Source: Scytonema sp045865695
GTDB lineage: Bacteria > Cyanobacteriota > Cyanobacteriia > Cyanobacteriales > Nostocaceae
DNA length: 64,000 bases
Assembly: GCF_045865695.1 (NCBI RefSeq)
Contig: NZ_BAACAP010000196.1
Coordinates: forward strand, 1 to 64,000
Direction: 5' to 3'
The notes under the pieces are model-generated. The model saw only the letters and a program-made list of their open reading frames with translations. It was not told where the DNA came from and ran no database searches. A program made the position numbers and the translations under genes. How positions within the stretch are numbered: the first letter of the stretch is position 1; every line of letters begins with the position of its first letter. Positions 17,636 through 25,714 of this stretch are shown in pieces.

Positions 17636-17848
17636 CTCTGTTTTGCCTGCTTGCTTAAGAATATCTAATCCATTACCGTTATTGCGAGGATCTCGATCGA
17701 CTATTGAGATATATATTTCCTGAATGCGCGGCTCTTGAGAGATTGCCAAAGCACAGGAGAGTGTGCGTCCCTCAAAAGAACAAGGTTCAAAAGTAACGTA
17801 CATTTGCAAAAGGACAGGAATTTTATCTGTCTGCGTTTTCTTTACCAA
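17636..17848 (-). pseudogene. Deaminase-domain fragment (RibD-like)
   Basis: MYVTFEPCSFEGRTLSCALAISQEPRIQEIYISIVDRDPRNNG carries the PCSxxGRTxxC zinc site of pyrimidine deaminases such as RibD. The N-terminal HAE motif and the reductase domain are missing, so it is a truncated relic. It directly adjoins a VOC-gene fragment on the other strand. Confidence 0.5.
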
Positions 17849-18027
17849 AAGATATTGCTGGTATCTTGCAAATTTACACTTTTCTTGACTCTACACCAGA
17901 TCGACGGCAATTTTCTCAACCAGATTCGTTGGGTCTGAGCTTATTGACATATCAAGTTGAAGATATTCAAGACTTTCATCAACGTGTATCTACGTATATC
18001 TAATAATAGCGCTACTCACGTTACACT
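17846..18027 (+). pseudogene. 3' fragment of the VOC-family gene found intact at 29921
   Basis: Reads AGILQIYT.LDSTPDRRQFSQPDSLGLSLLTYQVEDIQDFHQRVS, matching residues about 246-292 of the intact protein, then a few more matching bases out of frame. It is the second of two partial copies in the window (the other is at 27318-27412). Confidence 0.75.
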
Positions 18028-18067
18028 CTATGGCAGGATACGATCGCAGGAACATTTTTGATTTCCT

Positions 18068-18943
18068 TTACGAAATTTCCACCTGTTCGACTTCTTGTGT
18101 CTGTACTTGGTCGAGTTCTGGTAACTTTTGCCCTAAAATCATTACTATTACCATCATTAATAAACTCGTTACCATAATGATGCTCACCACATTTGGCTCG
18201 TCGAAATTACTCGTACCTATTAACAATGCGGCGGCAAAATTGCGTTGAGCAGTTCCTACTCCTAAGACTCTCTGGGTATCAATGCCAGGACCACCTAAAA
18301 GATAACCCACAGTAAAGGAGAATACAATAAAAATGGCACAAACAAAGATGACACCAGTTTTTAATAAAATAATAATCTCGTTGAAATGTACTATCAGCCT
18401 TATAGCTAAACCTAAAATCAAACCAAAACTAGATATTTTGAAAGCAATTGGTAGAATATTGATAGCGAACGCTTCATATTTTGCCTTAATTAATAACCCA
18501 ATTCCTAAAGGTATTAACATCATAAATATTAAGGGTTTGGCAATATCCCAAGAGTTGACTTGTACGCCTTGTAAAACTAATGGTAGTACGAGCGGCATAT
18601 AAAAGACTGTACCGAACATTAACAACATCATCAGTCCTGTAGAAAAAGCTAAATTTCCCTTCACTATTTGGGCAAGTTTAGGTAAAGCAGGAGGACCAGA
18701 GGCTAATGCCATGACAATTAAACCATCTTTTACGGGTTCTGTGAGAGGTATGACTTGCAGCAGTAAATACACAAAAAGTGGCACTAAGACAAAGTTTGTT
18801 AGCAAAGAGAAAATCACCAAACGTACATTACAAAGAGGTTGCCAGATTTGCTGTACAGTTAACTTTAAACCTGTTCCAAACATAGTGGCTACGACAAATG
18901 CTAAAAAGGCTATTTTGTCAAGTATTGGGATAATTTCGTTCAT
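18068..18943 (-). CDS. Bile acid:sodium symporter (BASS) family transporter
   Basis: 291 residues from the ATG at 18943, with nine to ten hydrophobic helices. The start KIAFLAFVVATMFGTGLKLT and the conserved GVGTAQRNFAAALLIGTSNF near residue 245 are typical of the family (YocS/SbtA-distant, Na+-coupled uptake of organic anions). In this sulfur island it may import an organic sulfonate or acid; that is inference. A longer in-frame start at 18997 is less likely. Confidence 0.85.
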   Translation of the reverse strand: MNEIIPILDKIAFLAFVVATMFGTGLKLTVQQIWQPLCNVRLVIFSLLTNFVLVPLFVYLLLQVIPLTEPVKDGLIVMALASGPPALPKLAQIVKGNLAFSTGLMMLLMFGTVFYMPLVLPLVLQGVQVNSWDIAKPLIFMMLIPLGIGLLIKAKYEAFAINILPIAFKISSFGLILGLAIRLIVHFNEIIILLKTGVIFVCAIFIVFSFTVGYLLGGPGIDTQRVLGVGTAQRNFAAALLIGTSNFDEPNVVSIIMVTSLLMMVIVMILGQKLPELDQVQTQEVEQVEIS

Positions 18944-19407
18944 AAATTTTTGTTTGATGCTAAGTCTGTATATGTTGGGTTTCGTTCCGAATGGCACTAA
19001 GATAAGGGTCTCAAATTTTCTGAAAAGCTTATGAATTCAAGCTTTTATGAATTTTAAATCTTCACCAACCAATGAGACCACGATGGTTTGAGCAATTGCC
19101 CAGGGATATGGAAACCTGTTTAAACGCGGAAATACTATTTTGTTTTCCAACCTCAGAAACAAGCTTTATATCCCAAAGACTCCAGAAGCATTACCGGAGA
19201 ATTGTTTGAGCTTATCTTAGTCCCATTCGGTTTCGTTCCTCAACCCAACCTACGTATTTTCTGTGGCATCTCTCCTTACCCCCCTTAATCCCCCCTTATA
19301 AAGGGGGGAAACAGGAAATTTATTTTCCTCCCCAATACATCGGGGAGGTTAGGAGGGGTAAAAATAATATGCAGCTTCATATTAAATTGGTATTACCTCC
19401 ATATTAT
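18944..19407. other. 464-bp gap with palindromic repeats
   Basis: 19219-19257 is an inverted copy of the TAGGTTGGGTT...AACCCAAC repeat also at 21980 and 41556. About 19283-19307 is a CCCCCCTT-ATA-AAGGGGGG hairpin, and 19327-19352 is CCTCCCC...GGGGAGG. The last two lie just after the sulfatase stop and may act as its transcription end. A weak open reading at 19072 (MRPRWFEQLPRDMETCLNAEIL) was not recognised. Confidence 0.5.
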
Positions 19408-21798
19408 TTAATTCAAATTCAGCGTAACTTTCTGTAAATTACCTGTGAATGTAAACGGGACTTGATAAGTTTCACTTGCAGGAGTACCTGTATCTCGACC
19501 AACATCAAAGGTTTCATCTAATGCCAATCGATAGGGTACAGTTTGTTTAATTCGACCTTCAGCTACTTGTCGAGCGCTGATAAATAACTTCCCAATTCCT
19601 CCTGCACCAACTTTACAGCCATCGTAGTTAAAATCAAATCTGATTGTTGATTTACCTGGAGGTAATTTTTCAGGAGATTGAATTATGTAACGTTCTGCAT
19701 TAACGAAGTTGTAGAGATATGTTGGTTTGCTATTTTCCAAGAAAAAGCTCCAACCAGCAAAACGTCCCCCTTGAGTCAATAGCACACCTTCTGCACCTCT
19801 TTCTGGAATTTCTACATCAGCCGTGATACTAAAGGATCTATTTTTCAAACTTGGTGCGCTACCTTCTGGAATGGGTGCTACACCAGGATAGTAAGTAAAA
19901 GTTTTCCGTCCGGCGGCTGGAGAAGGACGGCTAGTGACATCAAACCGTTCAGAAATGCGATCGTCTAATGGGAAAACTTGATATTGACGAGCTTGTGATA
20001 AAAACAATTCTTGCAGTTTTGCTAGTTTCTTAGGATTTTCAGCCGCTAGGTTATTGGCTTCACTAAAATCTTCCTCAATATTGTAAAGTTCCCAAGGGTC
20101 TTGTTGGAAGTCAGCATTAATTGTACCTTGCCAAGGTAATCGAGGATGACGAGCGGCGGCTATCCATCCCTCATCATAAATAGCGCGGTTGCCAAACATC
20201 TCGAAATACTGAGTTTTACGATGGGAAGGTGCATCAGGATTATCAAAGGTGTAGACTAGGCTAGTCCCTTCTAGTTTCTGTTGCTTTACTCCGTTAACTT
20301 CAGTCGGTACAGTTATTCCCGCAACCTCTAAGATAGTGGGGGTAATATCAATGACATGATGGAATTGACTTCGGATTCCACCGCGATCTTTAATGCGATC
20401 GCCCCAAGCTACAATCAAGGGATTACGAGTACCGCCAAAGTGAGAGGCGATTTGTTTTGTCCATTGAAAAGGGGTAGCGCCTGCCCATGCCCAAGCTGCA
20501 TGATAGTGATTAAAGGTTTTGGAACTGCCCAAATCATTCAATGAAGCCAGCAGTTGCTCTCGACTTTCGGGTACTTTATTGAAAACTCTTAATTCATTGA
20601 TACTACCTGCTAAACCGCCTTCTGCACTAGCGCCATTATCGCCAACAATATAGAAAATAATGGTGTTATCCAATTCACCAATTTGGTCGATCGCATTAAT
20701 TAATCTGCCAACTTCATAGTCAGTCTGTGCTAAAAAGCCTGCAAAGACTTCCATTTCATGGGCATAAATTCTTTGTTCATCTTTGGATAAGGAATCCCAA
20801 GCTGGTAGTTCTTTAGGACGAGGTGTAAGCAGTGCATTAGCGGGAATTACACCCAGTTGTTTTTGACGGACAAAGGTTTGTTCTCGCAAGCGATCCCAGC
20901 CTTCATCAAATTTACCTTTATACTTGTCTATCCAAGCTTTGGGCGCATGGTGAGGCGCATGGGTAGCACCAGTCGCTAAATAGGTGAATATTGGCTTGTC
21001 AGGAGCTATGGATTGTTGAGAACGAATCCAGGCGAGCGCACGATCTACTAAATCTGGAGTCAAATGGTAATCGGGGTTATTAATTGGTGGTGCAACTCGC
21101 TTAGTATTTTCTACTAAAGCCGGACTCCATTGATTAGTATCACCACCTAAAAAACCGTAAAAATACTCGAATCCCAACCTTGTTGGCCAGCGATCGAAAG
21201 GACCAGCAGCGCTAGTTTCATAATCAGGCGTGTTGTGCCATTTACCAAAAGCAGCAGTATTATAACCATTTTGCCGTAATATTTCTGCTACTGTGGCAGC
21301 ACTCTTAGGTAAGATAGTTGTGTAACCGGGAAAGCCTGTTGCTAATTCCTCAACAACTCCTGTACTCACCGAGTGATGGTTTCGTCCAGTTAACAAAGCT
21401 GCTCGTGTAGGCGAACAAAGGGCTGTGGTATGGAATTGGTTGTAACGCAATCCTTTTTCTGCTAGACGAGTCAGATTTGGGGTTTCTACAAGTCCACCAA
21501 AGGTACTTGCTTGCCCAAAGCCCACATCATCTAGCAGTACTAACAGCACATTCGGGGCTTTTTCTGGAGCAGCGATTGGAGCGGGAAAATCTGGTTTTGA
21601 CTCGGCATAAGTGCTGCCGATTTTACCTTGAAAGAACGGTTGGGGAATAGGCAATACCTTGGCTGTATCTGCTAGGGCAGGGCTAATGAGCGTGACTAAG
21701 CTAATGACAACAGATACGGCGATACTTGTAGCAAGCAAAGCGATAAGCCGGGTACGGCTTGCGCCAAGGGCGATCGCCCGTAAAATTAAACGTAACAT
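19408..21798 (-). CDS. Secreted arylsulfatase (formylglycine-dependent, class I)
   Basis: 796 residues. A hydrophobic leader (about 15-42, LIALLATSIAVSVVISLVTLISPALA) directs export. NVLLVLLDDVGFG gives the metal-binding Asp pair, and CSPTRAALLTGR near residue 130 is the CxPxR motif whose Cys becomes formylglycine. GKWHN and the later GDNGASAEGG complete the site. Length and the C-terminal beta domain fit the arylsulfatases that release sulfate from aryl and alkyl esters outside the cytoplasm. It needs a formylglycine-generating enzyme, not present here. An in-frame 30-bp repeat (copy at 21745-21774) adds ten residues just before the signal core. It is divergent from the AprA-like operon, so both may share control by sulfur limitation. 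Confidence 0.92.
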   Translation of the reverse strand: MLRLILRAIALGASRTRLIALLATSIAVSVVISLVTLISPALADTAKVLPIPQPFFQGKIGSTYAESKPDFPAPIAAPEKAPNVLLVLLDDVGFGQASTFGGLVETPNLTRLAEKGLRYNQFHTTALCSPTRAALLTGRNHHSVSTGVVEELATGFPGYTTILPKSAATVAEILRQNGYNTAAFGKWHNTPDYETSAAGPFDRWPTRLGFEYFYGFLGGDTNQWSPALVENTKRVAPPINNPDYHLTPDLVDRALAWIRSQQSIAPDKPIFTYLATGATHAPHHAPKAWIDKYKGKFDEGWDRLREQTFVRQKQLGVIPANALLTPRPKELPAWDSLSKDEQRIYAHEMEVFAGFLAQTDYEVGRLINAIDQIGELDNTIIFYIVGDNGASAEGGLAGSINELRVFNKVPESREQLLASLNDLGSSKTFNHYHAAWAWAGATPFQWTKQIASHFGGTRNPLIVAWGDRIKDRGGIRSQFHHVIDITPTILEVAGITVPTEVNGVKQQKLEGTSLVYTFDNPDAPSHRKTQYFEMFGNRAIYDEGWIAAARHPRLPWQGTINADFQQDPWELYNIEEDFSEANNLAAENPKKLAKLQELFLSQARQYQVFPLDDRISERFDVTSRPSPAAGRKTFTYYPGVAPIPEGSAPSLKNRSFSITADVEIPERGAEGVLLTQGGRFAGWSFFLENSKPTYLYNFVNAERYIIQSPEKLPPGKSTIRFDFNYDGCKVGAGGIGKLFISARQVAEGRIKQTVPYRLALDETFDVGRDTGTPASETYQVPFTFTGNLQKVTLNLN
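21740..21777 (+). repeat. HIP1-embedded small dispersed repeat, 30-bp in-frame form
   Basis: GCGAT (21740-21744), insert 21745-21774, then CGC. It begins with the same hairpin AAGCCG-GGTA-CGGCTT but ends CCAAGGGCGAT, so GCGAT is duplicated at both sides. Being a multiple of three, it keeps the sulfatase frame open (adds residues in the ALGASRTRLIA stretch). Confidence 0.75.
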
Positions 21799-21979
21799 AA
21801 CAATAACCTATTACTTAAAGTTTCGAGCTTCTACTTTTCTACAAGGGAACAGGAAGAAGGAAACAGAGCTTTAATTGTTTGAAAAGCTAATAATTAGAGT
21901 ATCATATCTGTTACAGCTAATAATTAGGAATTGCTAAGAAGTCATTTATAAAGTAAATCTTAAATCGCCAAATGTATTG

Positions 21980-22011
21980 TGTAGGTTGGGTTGAGGAACG
22001 AAACCCAACAA
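21980..22011. repeat. TAGGTTGGGTT / AACCCAAC palindromic repeat
   Basis: GTAGGTTGGGTTGAGG and AACGAAACCCAACA form an interrupted inverted repeat, repeated at 19219-19257 (inverted), 41555-41585 and 41598-41636. Here it lies in the leader of the AprA-like gene, 27 bases before the likely start. Confidence 0.7.
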
Positions 22012-22037
22012 AGCTGCCAAATAAGGAGGACAAGGAA

Positions 22038-23765
22038 TTGTTAAGAGTCCATAGCGAAAATGAACTACAACTAAATGCTGACGTGCTAGTCATTGGTGGT
22101 GGTCCTGCTGCTGCCTGGGCAGCATGGGCAGCCGCATCCCAAGGAGTCAAAGTCATTGTTGTTGATAAAGGTTTTCTAGGTACGAGCGGTGCTGCTGCTG
22201 CTAGTGGTAATGGTATCATGGCTCCAACTCCTGAGAATTGGGACAAAGTTTTATCGGAGCGTTATTGCTTAGGCAAAAACCTAGCTAACTTACGTTGGCT
22301 CGAGCGTGTTATCGAAAAAACTTGGCTCAGTTTGCCACTCGTGGAAGATTGGGGCTATCGTTTCCCCAAAGAAAATGGAGAATCCGTGCGCCAGAGTTAT
22401 TATGGTCTTGAATATATGCGGGTACTTCGCAAAACCCTCTTGCGTTTGGGCGTTCAGATTCTCGACCAAAGCCCTGCTCTAGAGCTTTTATTAGCTGACG
22501 ACGGCTCAGTGGCTGGAGCAAGAGGCGTGCAACGGCAAAAACATTGTACCTATACCGTTCGCGCTAGTGCTGTAGTTATGGCAAATGGTGGCTGTGCATT
22601 CTTAAGTAAAGCATTGGGGTGCAATACCAATACAGGTGATGGACTGCTGATGGCAGTAGAAGCTGGTGGCGAACTTTCCAGTATGGAAGCATCCAATCAC
22701 TATGCCATCTCAACTGCTTTCAATGCCACCGTGACAAGGGGAGTTCCTTTTGGCTGGGCTAGTTACACTGATGAAGCAGGCAACGATCTTGGTGGTTATA
22801 TCAATGGTCGTCGCGATCCTTCCTTCCTCCCCAATGCCCTTCTAAAAGGCTCCGTTTATGCTCGTTTGGATCGAGCTACACCTGAAGTTAAAGCAGTTAT
22901 TGAAAGGTCTCATTTCATAGCTTTTTTACCGTATAAAAAAGCTGGGATCGATCCTTACACGGAACGAGTACCTGTAACACTGGTTTTAGAAGGTACAGTT
23001 CGTGGTACGGGTGGAATTCGGATTGTGAATGATAGTTGTGCCACAAAAGTTCCTGGACTTTACGCTGCTGGGGATGCTGCATCGCGGGAGTTTTTATCTG
23101 GTCTAGCTTCTGGAGGTGGTGGTCCCAATGCCGCCTGGGCAATCTCCACAGGACAGTGGGCAGGGGTTGGAGCAGCTGCTTTTGCGAAAAGTCTGGGCGC
23201 GAGCGCCCACGAACGAGTTGTGTATCCTGTTGGTCAAGCTGGATTGCGTTCTCAGTCAAACACTGTTGAAACATTCGATAGCGAAGAGATTGTGCGCGGC
23301 GTACAAGCCCAGATGTTCCCGTTGGAAAAGAATTATTGGCGTTGCGAGCAAGGGCTTTTGGATTCCCTAGCCTCCTTAGAAACCCTGTGGCAGCAGGTAC
23401 AAGCAAACCCAAAACAAGATACAGTAAGCGATGTAGAATTTTCTCGTCGAGCAGCTGCACTCACGGCTGTAGCGCGATGGGCATATTTTAGCGCTTTACA
23501 TCGCACGGAAACGCGCAGCGAACATATTCGGGTGGACTATCCCGAAACCGATCCAAATCAACGTTATTATCAAGCGACTGGTGGTTTAGATAAGCTTTGG
23601 GTAAGACGCGATTGGATAAAGGATGCGATGTCTGGTGACAAGCCGCAAAACGTTAAAGTTGTAACAGGAGCAATAGACATCTCCGGAAAAGATGTAGGGG
23701 CGCAAGGCATTGCGCCCCTACCAAGACTTTCAGGTCATGCACAATTAATTTCTGGAGATGTCTAA
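22038..23765 (+). CDS. AprA/fumarate-reductase-like FAD flavoprotein
   Basis: 575 residues from a TTG at 22038, chosen because AAGGAGGA ends eight bases before it; an ATG at 21972 would translate a repeat. ADVLVIGGGPAAAWAAWAAASQGVKVIVVDKG is the FAD Rossmann motif, and GLYAAGDAASREFLSGLASGGGGPNAAWAISTG is the second flavin contact. The family includes dissimilatory APS reductase subunit A and succinate dehydrogenase. Overlap with a two-cluster ferredoxin gene repeats the AprAB plan, but cyanobacteria are not known to respire sulfate, so an assimilatory or electron-transfer role to the following monooxygenase is more likely. A hairpin repeat (23696-23723) codes part of the C-terminus (DVGAQGIAPLPRL). 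Confidence 0.8.
   Translation: MLRVHSENELQLNADVLVIGGGPAAAWAAWAAASQGVKVIVVDKGFLGTSGAAAASGNGIMAPTPENWDKVLSERYCLGKNLANLRWLERVIEKTWLSLPLVEDWGYRFPKENGESVRQSYYGLEYMRVLRKTLLRLGVQILDQSPALELLLADDGSVAGARGVQRQKHCTYTVRASAVVMANGGCAFLSKALGCNTNTGDGLLMAVEAGGELSSMEASNHYAISTAFNATVTRGVPFGWASYTDEAGNDLGGYINGRRDPSFLPNALLKGSVYARLDRATPEVKAVIERSHFIAFLPYKKAGIDPYTERVPVTLVLEGTVRGTGGIRIVNDSCATKVPGLYAAGDAASREFLSGLASGGGGPNAAWAISTGQWAGVGAAAFAKSLGASAHERVVYPVGQAGLRSQSNTVETFDSEEIVRGVQAQMFPLEKNYWRCEQGLLDSLASLETLWQQVQANPKQDTVSDVEFSRRAAALTAVARWAYFSALHRTETRSEHIRVDYPETDPNQRYYQATGGLDKLWVRRDWIKDAMSGDKPQNVKVVTGAIDISGKDVGAQGIAPLPRLSGHAQLISGDV
23696..23723. repeat. GTAGGGGCGCAAG / TTGCGCCCCTAC palindromic repeat inside a coding region
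   Basis: GTAGGGGCGCAA and its inverse flank GGCA. A related copy (GTAGGGGTGCAAGGCC...GCGCCCCTAC) is intergenic at about 43996-44023. Here it is translated in frame near the C-terminus of the AprA-like protein. Confidence 0.7.
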
Positions 23766-24111
23766 TATCATGATTGAGCTTGTTAGCCATAAACTGTGTA
23801 TCAATTGCAATCTGTGCGTCCAAGTTTGTCCTACCAATGTTTTTGATTCTGTACCCAATCAACCACCTGCGATCGCTCGAAAAGACGACTGTCAGACTTG
23901 TTTCGTCTGTGAAGCATATTGTCCTGCTGATGCACTTTATGTTGCCCCTGAATCTCATACTGATGTTACAGTCAATGAAGATGATTTAATTGAAAGTGGC
24001 ATAATGGGAGAATATCGTCGCATTTTGGGTTGGGGATATGGCAGAAAAAATAATAGTGAATTGGATACAGCTCATAAACTTCGCCATTTGCCACGCCCAT
24101 ATCAAAGTTGA
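23758..24111 (+). CDS. Ferredoxin with two [4Fe-4S] clusters (AprB-like partner)
   Basis: 117 residues (113 if the ATG at 23770 is used). CINCNLCVQVCP and CQTCFVCEAYCP are two complete cysteine sets for 4Fe-4S clusters, followed by a charged tail ending HLPRPYQS. The start overlaps the flavoprotein stop by eight bases, so the pair is translationally coupled. It would pass electrons to or from the flavoprotein. Confidence 0.88.
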   Translation: MSNIMIELVSHKLCINCNLCVQVCPTNVFDSVPNQPPAIARKDDCQTCFVCEAYCPADALYVAPESHTDVTVNEDDLIESGIMGEYRRILGWGYGRKNNSELDTAHKLRHLPRPYQS

Positions 24112-24153
24112 TTTGAGTGTTGAATTATTCAAGACCATGCATACGGAGGGCTA

Positions 24154-25530
24154 ATGAGCAGTAAGAAGCAATTGAAACTAGGCGCTTTCATGCGTCCTGT
24201 CAGCATACATACAGGTGCTTGGCGCTATCCTGGAGCTTTGCCTGATGCTAATTTTAACTTTCCAGCATTGAAACGATTTATCCAAAAACTAGAGCAGGGC
24301 AAGTTCGACGCATTCTTTATGGCAGATCATTTGGCGGTTCTCAATATGCCGATTAATGCGCTCAAGCGCAGTCACACCGTCACCTCTTTCGAGCCTTTCA
24401 CCCTGCTTTCTGCCCTCGCAAGTGTTACCGAACGTATTGGGTTGATAGCCAGCGCTTCCACAACCTACGATCAACCTTTCCACGTTGCTCGCCGCTTTGC
24501 CTCTCTAGACCACATCAGTGGCGGTCGCGCCGGATGGAACATTGTTACCACATACAATCCAGATGCAGCTCTCAACTTCGGTTTGGAAGAAGAGCTAGAG
24601 CATGACGAACGCTATCTCAGGGCTAGGGAATTCTATGATGTTGTAACAGGTCTTTGGGATTCCTTCGCTGACGATGCGTTTATCCGAGATGTGGAATCAG
24701 GAATTTATTTCGATCCTGCAAAACTTCACGTTTTAGGTCATAAGGGAAAACATCTCTCGGTACGGGGACCATTGAACATCGCTAGACCTGTCCAAGGTTG
24801 GCCAGTCATCGTCCAGGCGGGTGCCTCTCAAGCAGGACGGCAATTAGCTGCCGAAACTGCCGAAGCTGTATTTGCACCTGCTGGTAATTTGGAGGCAGGT
24901 AAGGCTTTATTTGCAGATATTAAAGGGCGAGCGCGGGCGAGCGGACGCGACCCAGAAAGCATTAAAATTCTTCCAGGTGCTTTAGTCATTGTGGGTGAAA
25001 CCGTTGCAGAGGCGCGTGCCAAGCGTACACATTTGGACAGCTTAATACACTATGACAGTGGAATAGCTAGCCTAAATATTGCACTTGGCTATGATGTTTC
25101 CGGCTTCGATCCGGATGGACCTTTGCCTGAAATCCCGCACACTAACGGCAGTCATAGCGGGCGAGAACGAACGATCGCACTGGCGCAACGCGAGAATCTG
25201 ACTATTCGACAGCTAGCTCAACGCATCGGCAGTTATGGTGGGCTGGCGTTTGTTGGTACTCCCCAAACTATCGCTGATGAAATGGAGCAATGGCTGACTG
25301 AGGAGGGTTCTGATGGCTTCAATGTCATATTTCCTTTTCTTCCTGAAGGGTTGGATGATTTTGTTGACAAGGTTGTGCCAGAACTCCAACGACGTGGGAT
25401 CTTTCGTCAGGAATATGAGGGCAAGACGTTACGGGAAAATCTGGGACTCGTCCGCCCTGTTAATCGCTTCTTTGAGACTACAAATGAGTCTGTGGATTAC
25501 AGGGATTTTCAACTGGGTGCAGTATATTAA
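24154..25530 (+). CDS. Luciferase-like FMN-dependent monooxygenase, NtaA/SnaA/DszA group (second copy)
   Basis: 458 residues; LKLGAFMRPVSIHTGAWRYPGALPDANFNF, SGGRAGWNIVTTYNPDAALNFG and QAGASQAGRQLAAETAEAVF are the flavin and substrate-barrel motifs. It starts 42 bases after the ferredoxin stop with GGAGG close to the ATG, so flavoprotein, ferredoxin and monooxygenase form one operon. The spacing suggests the ferredoxin/flavoprotein pair could supply reduced flavin or process the product. It is a paralogue, not a recent duplicate, of the gene at 6591. Confidence 0.88.
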   Translation: MSSKKQLKLGAFMRPVSIHTGAWRYPGALPDANFNFPALKRFIQKLEQGKFDAFFMADHLAVLNMPINALKRSHTVTSFEPFTLLSALASVTERIGLIASASTTYDQPFHVARRFASLDHISGGRAGWNIVTTYNPDAALNFGLEEELEHDERYLRAREFYDVVTGLWDSFADDAFIRDVESGIYFDPAKLHVLGHKGKHLSVRGPLNIARPVQGWPVIVQAGASQAGRQLAAETAEAVFAPAGNLEAGKALFADIKGRARASGRDPESIKILPGALVIVGETVAEARAKRTHLDSLIHYDSGIASLNIALGYDVSGFDPDGPLPEIPHTNGSHSGRERTIALAQRENLTIRQLAQRIGSYGGLAFVGTPQTIADEMEQWLTEEGSDGFNVIFPFLPEGLDDFVDKVVPELQRRGIFRQEYEGKTLRENLGLVRPVNRFFETTNESVDYRDFQLGAVY

Positions 25531-25537
25531 ATGATTA

Positions 25538-25580
25538 AGGAACCGCACCCTGTAGCAGATGCACGCGGATAAGTAATGGA
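25538..25580 (-). repeat. Dispersed repeat of the CTGCTACAGGGTGCG family
   Basis: GGAACCGCACCCTGTAGCAG then ATGCACGCGGATAA; the reverse complement of the copy at 27838. It lies 8 bases after the monooxygenase stop. Confidence 0.55.
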
Positions 25581-25714
25581 ATAATAATGGCTTGATTTAA
25601 AGCTATTAAGAGGCAAGTAGTTAGGTAGAAATAAACATAACTACTTGACAAAATTTAAAGATGCTAGAAATCCTTACCAATGACAAATGACTAATGACTA
25701 ATGACAATCTTTTT

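Noticed and set aside
22915..23460. 181-residue minus-strand ORF
   Set aside because: Shadow of the AprA-like flavoprotein gene.
22038..24111. True dissimilatory APS reductase AprAB
   Set aside because: The flavoprotein only shares the FAD fold; no Sat, Dsr or Qmo genes are present and the lineage does not respire sulfate. Kept as AprA-like.
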